Of a DNA stretch of 29,467 nucleotides, positions 17,001 through 29,000 are shown one piece after another. The stretch spans positions 1 through 29,467 of the forward strand of contig JANOAR010000113.1 in the NCBI GenBank assembly GCA_031411235.1, in the 5' to 3' direction. The notes beneath the pieces were generated by a model. The model ran no database searches. It was not told the DNA's origin and saw only the letters and a list, made by a program, of their open reading frames with translations. How positions within the stretch are numbered: position 1 is the stretch's first letter; each line of letters opens with the position of its first letter. This stretch comes from JANOAR01 sp031411235 (GTDB lineage: Bacteria; Verrucomicrobiota; Verrucomicrobiia; Verrucomicrobiales; Verrucomicrobiaceae). The position numbers and the translations under genes are program-made.

Positions 17001-20000
17001 GCGATGACGGCGGTGACGCTGGTGTCGCTAGGATTGACGGGGAGGGCTGAGGTGTTTTTCAACACGACGGTGCCACGGCCCACTTTGACGATGCTGTTGC
17101 CTGTGAGGCGCTGGTTGATGACGGTGGTGCCGCCGGCCTGCTGGAAGAGGCGCGTGGCTTTGCCGAGGGTCAGGTTGCCGACGAATTGATTATCTGCGGC
17201 GGTAGGCAGGCTGCCGTCGGCTTTGAAAGCACCGAAGCCCACGGTGCCGCTTTCCTGGGTGCCGCCAAGCCAAGCGAGTGTGGTACCTGCAGCGCCGCTG
17301 ACAGTCCACTCGGACATGTTGAAGAGTTGGTTAGCCTTGGTGAGGAATAGCGCCTGGGTGCCACCTGTGTCCCCGAGATTCTGCCCGATGATGAAGCCGT
17401 GCTGGGTGCTGAAGCCGTTGTCGATGAGGCTGGAGTTGGAGTTGCCGTTTTTGATTTTGCTGATGGCGGCGGCTGTCCAGAAACCTTTGTCATTGGTAGG
17501 GGTCGTAGCGGGGTCGTAGTTCACGAGCATAATGCCACGGTCGAGGACGAGGCGGCCTGCGGCGTTGTACTGCTTTTCCAGGGCGACGTTGAGGTCGTCG
17601 TTGGCGGTGATTTGCAAGCGCATGAGTTGGTTCTCATTGGTCGCGGTGCCGGAGGATGGGCCTGCGGTGATGAGGCTGCCGACGGGGACGGCGTTTCCAG
17701 CCGAGCCTTTGTCACCGACGGTACCACGGATGCTGATGAAGCCGTTGCCATTGAGCGAGAGCAGGCGCGAGTCGGTGTAGTAGATGTCTTCGGTGACGGC
17801 GGTGATGCCGCCATAGATGTCGCCATTGATCTGCAGGCTCTGGTTTCCGGCGACGCTGATGCGGGAGCGGGCTCCAGGCTGGGCATGGCCGACGGAGTCC
17901 ACGTTGTCATAAATGATGTCGCCGTTGAAGAGGTTGTTACCGTTGCTAGCCTGCAACACTTGCTGGCCGTCGAAAGAGACGAGGCCGATATTCAGATTTT
18001 TGGGAGCGGCAGCGGTGCCGAGGTTAATACCATTGGTGAGGAAGAGTTCACCGGAGCCTTCAATGCGAATATCATTTCCCGTGCCATTGGCACCGAGCGC
18101 GTTGCGACCATTGCGAGCAAATAGGCGACCTTCAGTGATGGTGGTGGTGCCAGTGTAGGTATTGACGCCGTCGAAGACGACTGGGCCGGGACCCGTCTTA
18201 ATCACACCAGCGGAGCCCGTGATGGTGGTCATCAACTCGAAGTTGTTGGAAGCGTAGGTACCACTGTCTGCATTAGTTGAGTTAGAACTAGTCAGTCGCA
18301 GCCAGAGGTTCTGGTTGTTGATAATGCCTTCGCGAGCACCGAAGCCTAACTTGCCGCCACGGATGATGGTGGTGTTGTTGAAGTTGTTGCCTACGGCGAA
18401 GGTGGCCGAGGAAACCATGCCCGAGGCAACGGTGAGAGTGGCTTGGTCGTCGATGACGATGGTGGGCTGCCAGTTGTTGGTATAGCTGGTGAGGGTGCTG
18501 CGGTTATTGACGACTTCGTTGGTGAGGTTGGCGTCGCTGGCGTTGTTACCTACGCTGTCAGCGAGAGGGCCAAAGCGCAGGGAATTCACGGAGAGGCTGG
18601 TGCGGGCGACATGGGCGAAGTCGGTGAGGTTGACGTTCTTGCCGCCGACGCTGGCGGTGTCGAGCAAGCCATTGCTGACGGTGGCGTATTCGGAGTCGTC
18701 GAGAGGGCGGAGGAAGCCGCCGTCATAGGTCATGAAGTGGCTGCCAGTGTAGTTCTGGCGATTGCGCTCTTGGTTCCAGAAGTCGGAGGTCTGGCGCAGG
18801 TCTTCGTAGGCGGTATGGAAAGCCGCGCCGCCGAGGAGGCCGTGAACGATGGCGCGGTCGGTGGCATTGGCACCTGTGGCGGCAAGGTTGCCGACTTGGG
18901 TGAGGGAGCCGATGCTCGTGAGGGCGACGCGCACGCCATCAGTGCCTGAGGTGACGGTGCCGCTGAAGGTGGAGGAGGAGTCGAGGTTGCGGAAGCGCAG
19001 GACGCTGCCTGCTACACGGCTGATCTGGCCAATGGTGAGGGTGATGCTTTTGCCCTTCGCATCAGTAGGCACGAGGTCGATGAGGTTGGTGCCCGACAGC
19101 GATTGCAGACTTTTGCCTGCACCCGTGGCGATGGCTTCGATGTTGTCATCATTATTGCTGTGAATGCGCAGCCACCCTTGGCGCATTTTGACGGAGGCGT
19201 TGTCGTTGACGCGGTCATTGATGTTGTTGGTGGTGATGCCGTTTGAGGAAGCATCCAGGCGCGTGGTGTTGTCGAGGGTGAGGAGGCCACCGCGTTCTAG
19301 GTTGACGTTGGCAGTGCCAGAGAGGCGACCTTGGCCGTTAAGCGTCATGCCCCACTCGCCCCAGCTTTCGCCCAGGCCGTCGGAGGTGATCTCGCTGCCA
19401 TTGAGGGCGAGGGTATCCGAGCGTGGCGGCAGAGCCATGGTGCCGGAGCGCACGACGATGGTATCGCCTGTGTAGGAGTTGTCGGCAGTGAGGCGGAGTT
19501 CACGGAAGCCAATTTTCGAGAGGCCGCCGCTGGGGCCTGTGCCGCCGCTGTAGAAACCGTCGATGATACTGTTGTTGACGACCATTTTACCCTGCACGCC
19601 GGTGGTGGTGTTGCCTTGCTGGAAGACGGCTCCCTGGGCGTCGGCACCCTCAATGTTGAAGATGTTGCGCTTGGCATCGCCATAGACGGTAATTTGACCA
19701 CTGAGGAAAGTCCGCGAGCCGGGCACGGTGTCGCTGTTGAGTTCCAGGTAGTTGGTGCCGCCGTTGGCAGCAGCGGTGACGCCGTCCATCAGGATGGGCA
19801 CCTCTTGGATGACGTCATTGTTGCGATAGAACTCCAGGCGTGCGCCAACGATGGGGCCGAGGAGTGCAGTGGATGAGGTGTCGGTGTAGTCGCCGCGAGT
19901 GCGGCCACCATAGGCGATGACGAAGCGTTGAATGTCCGTGGTATTGTAGCCACCGGGTTGGGCATTGGGTGGGACGTTGCGCTCGATCCTCAGTTCACCT

Positions 20001-23000
20001 TCCTTGATGTTGATGTCTCCAAGGTTTTGAATGTGGGTATCGCGGAAGACAAGATCCCCTGTGCCGACTTTGTCCAGAGCCTTGAGGCCACCCGTGGTGA
20101 AGAGATGCGAGGGGCTAGGATTATAGACGCCTGGCAAGGTGGTGGAACCGGAGGCGGGGTCGGTATCGAAGGTCTGCAAGTCAATGCGGGCACCATTGGC
20201 GATGCCACCAACGCCGATGGTGGTGTCATCGGTGATTTCGATTTCCGAGAGGGTGGCAGTACCGGAGGTGTTGCGCAGTGCGCCAGTGCCACGATGTGTG
20301 CCCACGGCTCCTGTGCCGTGGCCGGAGATTTGGATGATCTTGCGCGAGGCGGTGGGGTCGTCCCCGTAGTTCAGGTCGGCATCGCGTAGGTCAAAGGTAG
20401 CACCTGGGGCGACGACGACTTCATTGCCCGTGCCCGTGGCTCCGAGGAAGTACGCTGCATTGCGGAAGAGTGTATTGCCGTTGCCGCCCACGTTGCCCGT
20501 GGTGTTGATCCAAAGTTCGCCTTCATTTACCAGGATTTTGCCGTTGAGGGTGGAGGTCTTGGTCAGCGTGGGCAACACTGACGAGTTGATCGTGCCTGAC
20601 TGTTGATCCTCGAACTGCGCAGCATTGAGCACGAGGCGACCAGCCCCCATTTTATTCATGCCGACGCTGGTGTAGATCTGGTTGTTGAGCTGCATGACGG
20701 AGCCCGCCGCTACATTGATGCTGGAAGCGGCGTCGCTGATGGTGATGGTGCCGTTGATGAAGCTGTTGCCGATGGAGGTGGCCAGGATACCGCCGCCGAG
20801 GGTGATTTCGATGCCGGTGGTTAGGGGCACGGGATTAGGGGTGGCGATGCCGCGTAGGTCGAGGGTGCCGCCGAGGCCAACGTTCGCCGAGGCACGAGTG
20901 CCACCGAGCGAGTTGTTGCCGTTGACGATGTTGGTGTTGTTCAGGGTATTGGGTACCGTCAAGGCTAGGTTGGGGGTGATATTGCCTGCGGCCAGGGTGC
21001 CGCCGAGGATTTCAAACTGCCCTTGGAACTGGTCGCTGTTCTGCGTCAGCAAGATGGTGCGCAGATTGGTGGCTTCGAGTCTCACCACGCCGTCGCCGCG
21101 CAGAACGGCCAGCGAGGTGGGGACGCCACCTGCGGCGGAGAGGTCGAAGGCGAGGGTGCCGTTGAGCACGATATTGCCAGCGCCAAGCTGACCTGTGGCA
21201 CCTGCGTTTTCTCCAACTTGCAGGATGCCTTCGTTGATGATGGTCAGGTTCGTATAGTTGTTGGCTCCAGTCAGGACGAGCTTGCCCAGGCCCGATTTGG
21301 TAAGGCTGATGGCACCCGTGATGACGGAGTTGATCTTGAGCTGCCCAAGTTCGTTGTGCTGATGAATGATCAAATCCGTAACGCCCGAGGTAAGGGTCGA
21401 ACCTGTGATGGTGGAGTTAAACAAACCTGCTGTGTTGGATACCAGGATGCCACCCGAGGTGATAGTGCCAGCCGCAGTGAGAGTGATGGTTCTAGCCACA
21501 CCGCCATCCATGAAACGCACGCTGCCCGTCAATCCCGAGCCCGTGGTGCTTGCGGAGTTGACGCTGGTATTCGCCGCTGTTGACCAAAGATTCGTGTAGG
21601 ACGGGGCAGCGAGGGCGACGATGGAGTTGGCCACGTTGGAAGCCCAGTCGGTTTTGCCCACGGTCGCATAGCCCCCCAAGATGGAGAGCGTGGACTGATT
21701 CCCCGTCGTGGTAGTGGCGATGGAGCCAGCTCCGAAGTCCATGCTGCCGCCGACATTGCGAGTGATGGCACCCAACTGAATGGTTGAAGTGCCAAGGCCG
21801 CGCGTGATGCCCGAGGCCCCCGCGTCGATCGTTACCGCACTGACGACTTCCAGATGGCTGCCATTTTCCAGGCGAAGGGTCGTGCCATGGGGGAAATAGG
21901 CGGCGTCTTGGCCGCGCGTGGAGGCACCCTGCACGCCAGTGAGAGAGCCAGTGGCAGAACCGCCGAAGACAAGGGCTTTGCTATCGGCGAGCTTGCTGGT
22001 GTTGCTAGGGCCATAATCAAGAGTGACATAACCCCCACGCGCGTTGAAAATACCCGTGTTGGTATTCGCGCCGGAGAGCACCAGGATGCCGTCGCCATAC
22101 TTGGTGATGTCGCTCGCGCCACTGACGATGCCAGAGACGGTGAGCTGCGTCGAGGCTCCGAGGACGCTCCAGGAAGCAGCGGCATTTTGGGCCACTGTGC
22201 CCGTCCAGACATTGGTGCCAGTACTCGCACCGAAGCCACTGTTCGCTGCGCCGTTGAGGGTCAGGGGTTCACCTGAGGTGATGTTGACACCGCGCAGGTC
22301 GAGGAATGACCGGCTGCCCGCGAGATTCACCGTCACACCGCCTGCGGAGGTGCCGAGTGCCGTATTGCTCATCACCGCCAGAGTCCCCTGCCCCACGGTG
22401 ACTGCGCCTGTGAAGGTATTGTTGCCACCGATAGCCCACACGGAGTCTTCAAGTTTGGTCAGCGAAGTCGCACCGCCATTGTCGGCGAGCACGGGGTTGA
22501 AGACGTTGTCGCCACGGTTGGCCCCACGCAGGGTAAAGGTGCGTGTGCCGGAGCCACTCAGGGCGATGGCCCCAGGGCCCGCGAAGCTAACGCTGGGAAC
22601 CCTGTTGCCATAGACTTGGCCGTCCGCCCAAATGGACGCTGCCGCCGTGCCCGTGCCGATGGTGAAGAGGCGATTCGTGCTGCTGTCGGCCACGCCGATG
22701 AAACGCAGGCCACCAGCATTGGCACCCGTGCTGATCACGAGATTTGCCGCCGCGACGGTTGCCGCGCCGATACTCGAAGCAAAACCGCCATCGGCGAGCA
22801 CACTCACATCCAACCGATTAGCCGCCCCTGCGCCTGCGCCAGCAAGGATAGAGGTGACACCCGTGTAGGTGCTGGCGCTACTGGCCAAGGTGGTGATGCG
22901 GGCGGTGCCAGCCGTATTGGTGGACTGGGTGAGGCCGCCAAGCCCGGTGATGTTGCCCTGATAGGTCGTGTTGCCATTGACGAGGGTTAGAGTCTGAGCG

Positions 23001-26000
23001 CTGGCGACATCGACCACCGAGCCGATGGCACCACTAAGGGTGCCGATGGTCTCGCTCGTCACCACGCGCAGCGTGGCACCGCCAGGAGCCGAGCCATTGG
23101 AGCCCGAGTTCGCCAGGGTCACGGCGAGGTTGTCGGGGATGGCGTTGCCACCGGAAACTTCGAGCACACCCGCATTCACGACCACATTGCCGGTGAAGGT
23201 GTTGTTACCGCTAATGCGCCATGTCCCCGTCTCATTCTTGGTGAGACCTACGCCACCCGAGATGACACTGCTGATCACATTAGCTCCCGTATTTGAGCCC
23301 GTGAGGATGAGGGTTTTGGTCGCGCTCGAGGCTCCTGCGCCCACGGTGCCCGCGATGCTGATCGGCCCCAGGCCTGAGCTAGCGAGTTCCGAGCTGCCGT
23401 TAACGAGCCAGGAGACAGTGCTGGTGAAGTTTTTCACCGCTACGTCGGCAGCGTGGAGTTCCATCCTCGCCGTGCCAATCGTGAAGGTGCGAGCCACGGC
23501 AGGTGAACCAGGCACAGTTTTGAAGCCGTTGCCCAGAGCGCTGAAATCCCGCACATCCAGGATGCCTCCATTCACTTCGATGTTGCCGCTGAAGTTGCTG
23601 AGCGTGCCCTTTAGCAACCACCAGGAGTTGCCGTTTTTAACCAGAGAAACACGTTTGGCTGGATCGACGGTTGGGCCAGCGAGTTCGGGTTCGGAGATCG
23701 CCCCGGAGAAGGTGTTCGATTCCAGGCTGGCACCATTCAGATAGGTTGCCCGGCTTTCACCCGTGAGGATGAATGTCTTAGCCCCCGTGGCAGTGGCGGT
23801 GAACACCCCAGTGTCCTGGGTGCTGACATCGCCCGTCCAGACCAATGCGCCTTTGCCATTTGCACTCAGGCCACCGCCGCTGCCCACCGTGCCGAGCGAG
23901 GCTCCGCCCGACGTATCACCATTGGTGCCATGCAGGATGATGACGCGGTCGCTGGTCGTCGCCACACCAGGCTCACCGCCGATGTAGTCGAGGAGGCCCA
24001 GCGACGTGCCCGTGCCACCCACGCCAGCCGCACCTGTGATGCCATTGAAAACCATCAGCAAGGGCGTCAGCTCGCGTGGCCCCAGGTCGATAGCGGCTCC
24101 CCCGCCGATACCGCCAGCGACACCGCTAGCTGTAATCGAATCCGTGCGTACCGTGCCGCTGCGAATGACGAGGTTATCGCTGAAGGTGCTGGCGCGTCCG
24201 AAGCCCTTTTCTTCGATCAGTGTCAGGGTATTGGCGGAGTCCCAGACGAGCGAGCCTGTGCCAGAGATCTTACCCGAGATGAAGCTGTCCTGGGCATCAT
24301 CAATGACCAAGTCAAAGCCGCCCGAGGTATCGCCCAGTATCAAGTCTCCGCCAGCCTGCACGCCCAAGCCACCAAGGCGATCCGCTTGGCGCAAGCTATC
24401 GCCATGCAGTGTCAAACTCGCACCACTGGTGACATAAATATCCAGATCATCACCAAACTGGTGACTTGTTTCCGCCTTGAGGATGCCGCGATTCACATAC
24501 ATCACACCGTTCCAGGTGCTGCGAATGGGGACGGAGCTGTTGTCCGTGCGCGTGTTGTTTAAGGTCGTGGTGCCAGTCGTTGAGTGAACCCAGGAACCAC
24601 CGCTGCCCATCGCACCAAACAACTCATAGTCAGCCGTGCCAGCGAACTCTAAATGAGTGCCGTTGTTGATCGCCAGCGGGCCGTTCACATCATTGGAGAT
24701 AGTGGTATCCTGAAAAATCAAGCGACCACTGTTGACGGTGATCAAAGCACGCTGCGTGTTGGGTGATGCGCTGGCCGCACTGCCCGCTGTGATTTCGCCC
24801 GTGAGCGTCAAGTTGCCCAACCCTTCCTTCACAAAGTCTGCATTGCGAGCGGTGCCGCCGCCATCGCCGTTGGGAGTCAGCGTGATGCTGTTGTTCATGG
24901 TGAACGAGTCCACACGGTGGGTGCGCAATTGGCTATTGCCCGTAGGTGCTGAGTTGACGGCGATGGCACCGCCAGAGCCTGCACTGCCAGTGAAGGAGTC
25001 ATTGCCCAGGCGCAGGGTCGCTTGCAGAGCATTATCTCCCACGATGGTGCTACCCTGGTAAGTATTGGTGCCCGTCAGATAGACCGTGTTCCTGAGCACT
25101 CGGAAGCCTGCTTGTCCTGAAATATTATTGGCGATCACCCGATGCGCATCATTGACATCCAGCACCAGTTCGGAGGAAAAGCCACCGTCCACCTGCACGG
25201 GGCCTACGCCGAGAGTGCCGCTGGTGCCCGTCAGGGAATTGGTGCGCAGGATCAGCTTGCCACCATAGACGTGAGTACTGCCGTAGCTGTTGGGAGCGGT
25301 GAAGACGACGTTGCCGCTCTCAAAGAGTTCACTGTCAAAACCCCCTGAAAACAACAGACCGTGATTGATGTTCAAGGTACTGAGGGCTGGACTGGTGACA
25401 CGGCCCGAAACGGTCAGAGTACTGAGGGTGCTGGCGATGATGCCGCTGTCTGTCCCTGTGACGACGACATTCCCCGACTGCTCGGCAGCACTGTCCGCTT
25501 TGAGAAAGCCACCTTTGAGGAAAATGGGCTCGGCCGTTAGGCTGTTGAGTAAAATCAGCCCTGCCTTCCTTTCCACCGAGGTGCCTGCGGCGATGCTCCC
25601 CAAGGCAGCGTCGGTGGTCGAGGTGATCGTGCCCTTGAGAACATTTGTCTTCCCCGTGTAAGTGCTGCTGTTCGCCAGGGCGGTATCACCCGTGCCCGAT
25701 TGGATCAAGGCACCACTGCCCGAGATACCGCGATTCAAGACAAAGCTATTGCTGCGACGAATATCTAAAATGCCGTTGTTCACCATCGTGGAACTGCCAG
25801 TGCCCAGTGTGCCCGTGGCCCCCGTAGAGCCCACAGCGCCCTCATCGCCCACCTGGAGCGTGCCTGCGCCAATGCTCAAGCCACCCGAGAAGCTCGTGTT
25901 CTTCCTCAGAATGGCGCGTCCCGAGCCCGCCTTGGCCAGAGCCAGCGGCGAGGAGTTATCAACGATGTCCATTTCGATGAGCAACGTCCCACGCGGATTG

Positions 26001-29000
26001 TACTGTTGCAGCGAGAGCTGGTTGGAAGAGCTGGTGAGCTTGGCCGTGGTCACAGCCGTCAGGATCGAAGTGGAGTTATCCGGGCCGCGTGTCACCAAGA
26101 TACCGCCAGAGACAATATTGGTCGCGCTGCTACCCGTGAAGCTAACGGTGCGCCCGCCAGCGGGTGAGCCTGCGTCCTTGGTGAAGCGCAGCCCCAGAGT
26201 CGAGGTGCCCGAGACAACTGAGATACCACCCACCACCGCCGTCGTGAGGCTGGTGTGTTGGCCGCTCGTCCAAGTGGAGAAATAATCACTATCGGCCAAG
26301 CCTTCGAGTGCCCCGGTTATGCCGACTCTGGCAAAAGTAGAGCCCCCGTGGACGGCCCAGCCACCGAGGATGTTCGACGTATTGGTCGAGGTAGTCGTAA
26401 CGAGACCCGCCTCGGCAGAGACGAACAGCGTCCCGCCAGCGCTAGCCGTGAGGGTGCCCAGGTTGAAGAGCGCACTGGCATTCACATCGCGCACCAAACG
26501 GTTGGCACCGCCACTGATGGCGATGTTCCCCAAGGTCTGCACCTTGCCACCCTGGAGACGCAAAATGCCACCCCCAAGGTTCATGGCCCCAGCGCTGGGC
26601 AACACAGTCGATGCACCCGCGCCCACGCCAGTGTCCAAGATCAACTGCGCACCACTGAGAACCGAAGTCTCCCCGGCGTAAGTGTTGACGCCCGACAAGG
26701 TCAACGCACCACGTCCATCGACGACGAGTCCACTCGTGCCGCTCCCGGTTATGGCACCCGAGTAAACCCCAGCGGAGAGCCCGCCTGCTTGGGAAACCGT
26801 GAAGGCGCGGTTAGCCCCCAGATTGATCACCCCATTGCCGTGAATCGAGCCGACTATCTCGCCCGAGGTGACATCGGTCGCGTGGAATTCCAGAATACCG
26901 CCGCTGCTAAACGTCAGCCTCGTGCCATCCGCCAGCACGCCCTGTTCGATAGGAACGCCATCGCGCAGCGTCACTTTAGTCGTGGCACCATTGATGGCCA
27001 GCGTGGGGCCATCCACCGTGCGCGTGCCACTCAAATCAAGCGTGCCGCCATTGATCACGACGCCACCGATGTTGGCAAGCCCCGCCCCCGTGTTGCTGAA
27101 GCCGCCGCCCGAGCGGAAGTTCCCCTGGAAGTCCTCGCTGGGATCCTGGTTCGCCATCGTTAGCACGCCTTTGCCGAGGAGCACTAGCTTCCCAGAATTG
27201 GCGCTCACCGACTTGACCGTCTCATTCAAGCTATTGAGAGCGAAAATCCTACCCGTGGACAGTTCCAAATCCGTGAGATCGGAGAGGCTACCGCGTTGAT
27301 CCACCACAGCTAGCGCACCGACACCTGCCGAGCGGCTGATGTAGCCCAGTTGCAACACACCATCCTGCACCAGCGTGCGGCCCGTAAAGCTATTGCTCCC
27401 CGAGAGCACCATCGTGTTGGTGCCCGACTTGGTCAGGCTGCCCGCTCCAAAAATAGACCCCGAATAAGTGACCACATCGTTCAAACCATCGCGCTGCACG
27501 CCAAAGGAATTGAACTGCGTGATCAGATTCAGCTCACCACCACTTTGGCCAATGTAGTTGGCCACCAAGGCTCCCGTCGCGCCATCGCGGAAGGAATGGC
27601 TCACACCTGGGCCACCCGCTAGCGCGGCCACCGTGTCCTGGATTTCGGTGGAGTAGCGAATGCCATCGTGATTACTCATCACCAGACTGGTCAGGATATT
27701 CATGCCCAGCGACGCCTCAGAGCCACCGTCTGGGATGTACCACTCCCCGCCCTCCAAGCGAGCGATCCCCTGGAAGCCGCCCGAAGGGTTGGTATAGGTG
27801 AATTTTCCCGTACCTTCCTTGATCACCATCGTCCGCGCCGCAGCGTCGGCACCGTCGATGGAGCCATAAAAAGCCGTGGTCTGGTTATTGCCGCCAAAGG
27901 CCAGCGTGCCCGTATTGCCCCCCTCGAAAAGGCTGACACGGCCATGCGCCAGAGCAGTTGGCGCGGTAGGGCCACCCGCAATGTTACCGACGCGCTCAAA
28001 GGACTGAAGGTTGGTGGCGTTATTGGCAAATTTTACGTCCTGGTCGCCCGTCGCGGCAAACACCACCGTCGATAGATCGCTCATCACATTGCCCAGCACA
28101 TACTGCCCGCCAGCCTCGATCCCGCCGAGGACAAAAGCGCCATCATTGATCGTCGTGTTCCCGGTGTGCGAGCTGTTGCCTGCGAGCACCAGGGTGCCTG
28201 TGCCGTTTTTGGTAAAGCTACCCGCGCCCGTGATGTTGGACGAGAGCACTCCGACACGGCGGAAGTTCACGTTGTCATAGACACCGGGGGCCGTCGTGTT
28301 GTTATTGATCAAAGCCCCTGGCGTGCCATTGGCACCACTGCCAAAGGTCTGCACAACCACGGATCCGCTGGGAATGCCATTGGAGGTCGTGATGATCATC
28401 CCTGGCGTCACATCAGCGATGCTCACCGGATCAAAGCCGAACAAGACTCGGCTGCCGTTGGCCGAAGTGCCCAAACGACCAAACGCTGCGGAATCGGTGT
28501 AAGTCGTCGTCAGGGTCGCGCCTGCGCCAAGACTGAGCACAGAGTTTCTAACGCCATTGATGGTGCCTATCGTCTCCGAGTTCGTCACCGTCAGCGTCGC
28601 GCCTGGCCGTCTCATCGTCACTGCGATGTTATCGTCCAGAGTATTCGTCGCGTGTGCCAGCGTGACTCCGCCATTTTCGATGCGCAGTGTCGTGCTGAAT
28701 GTATTGGCTCCAGCCAGGGTCATCGTGCCAAAACCCTGCTTCACCAGCGTACCGCCCAAGGTGCTGGTGATCGCGCCGTACAGCGCCGTGTTGAGGTTGT
28801 TCGCCCCCGTCCTCAGCGTGCCATCGCTGCCCATCGCCACACTGCCAGCGCCATCCAGCGAGCCCACCGTTTCACCACGCGACGCTGTGAGCGCGAGATT
28901 GAGCGAAGTGCCAGCCGCAAGAGTCACCGCTGACCTAACGCCAATGAAGCCCTCCACGCCGGGTGCCGCAATATTTGGAGCCACGACGACGCTGCCAGCA

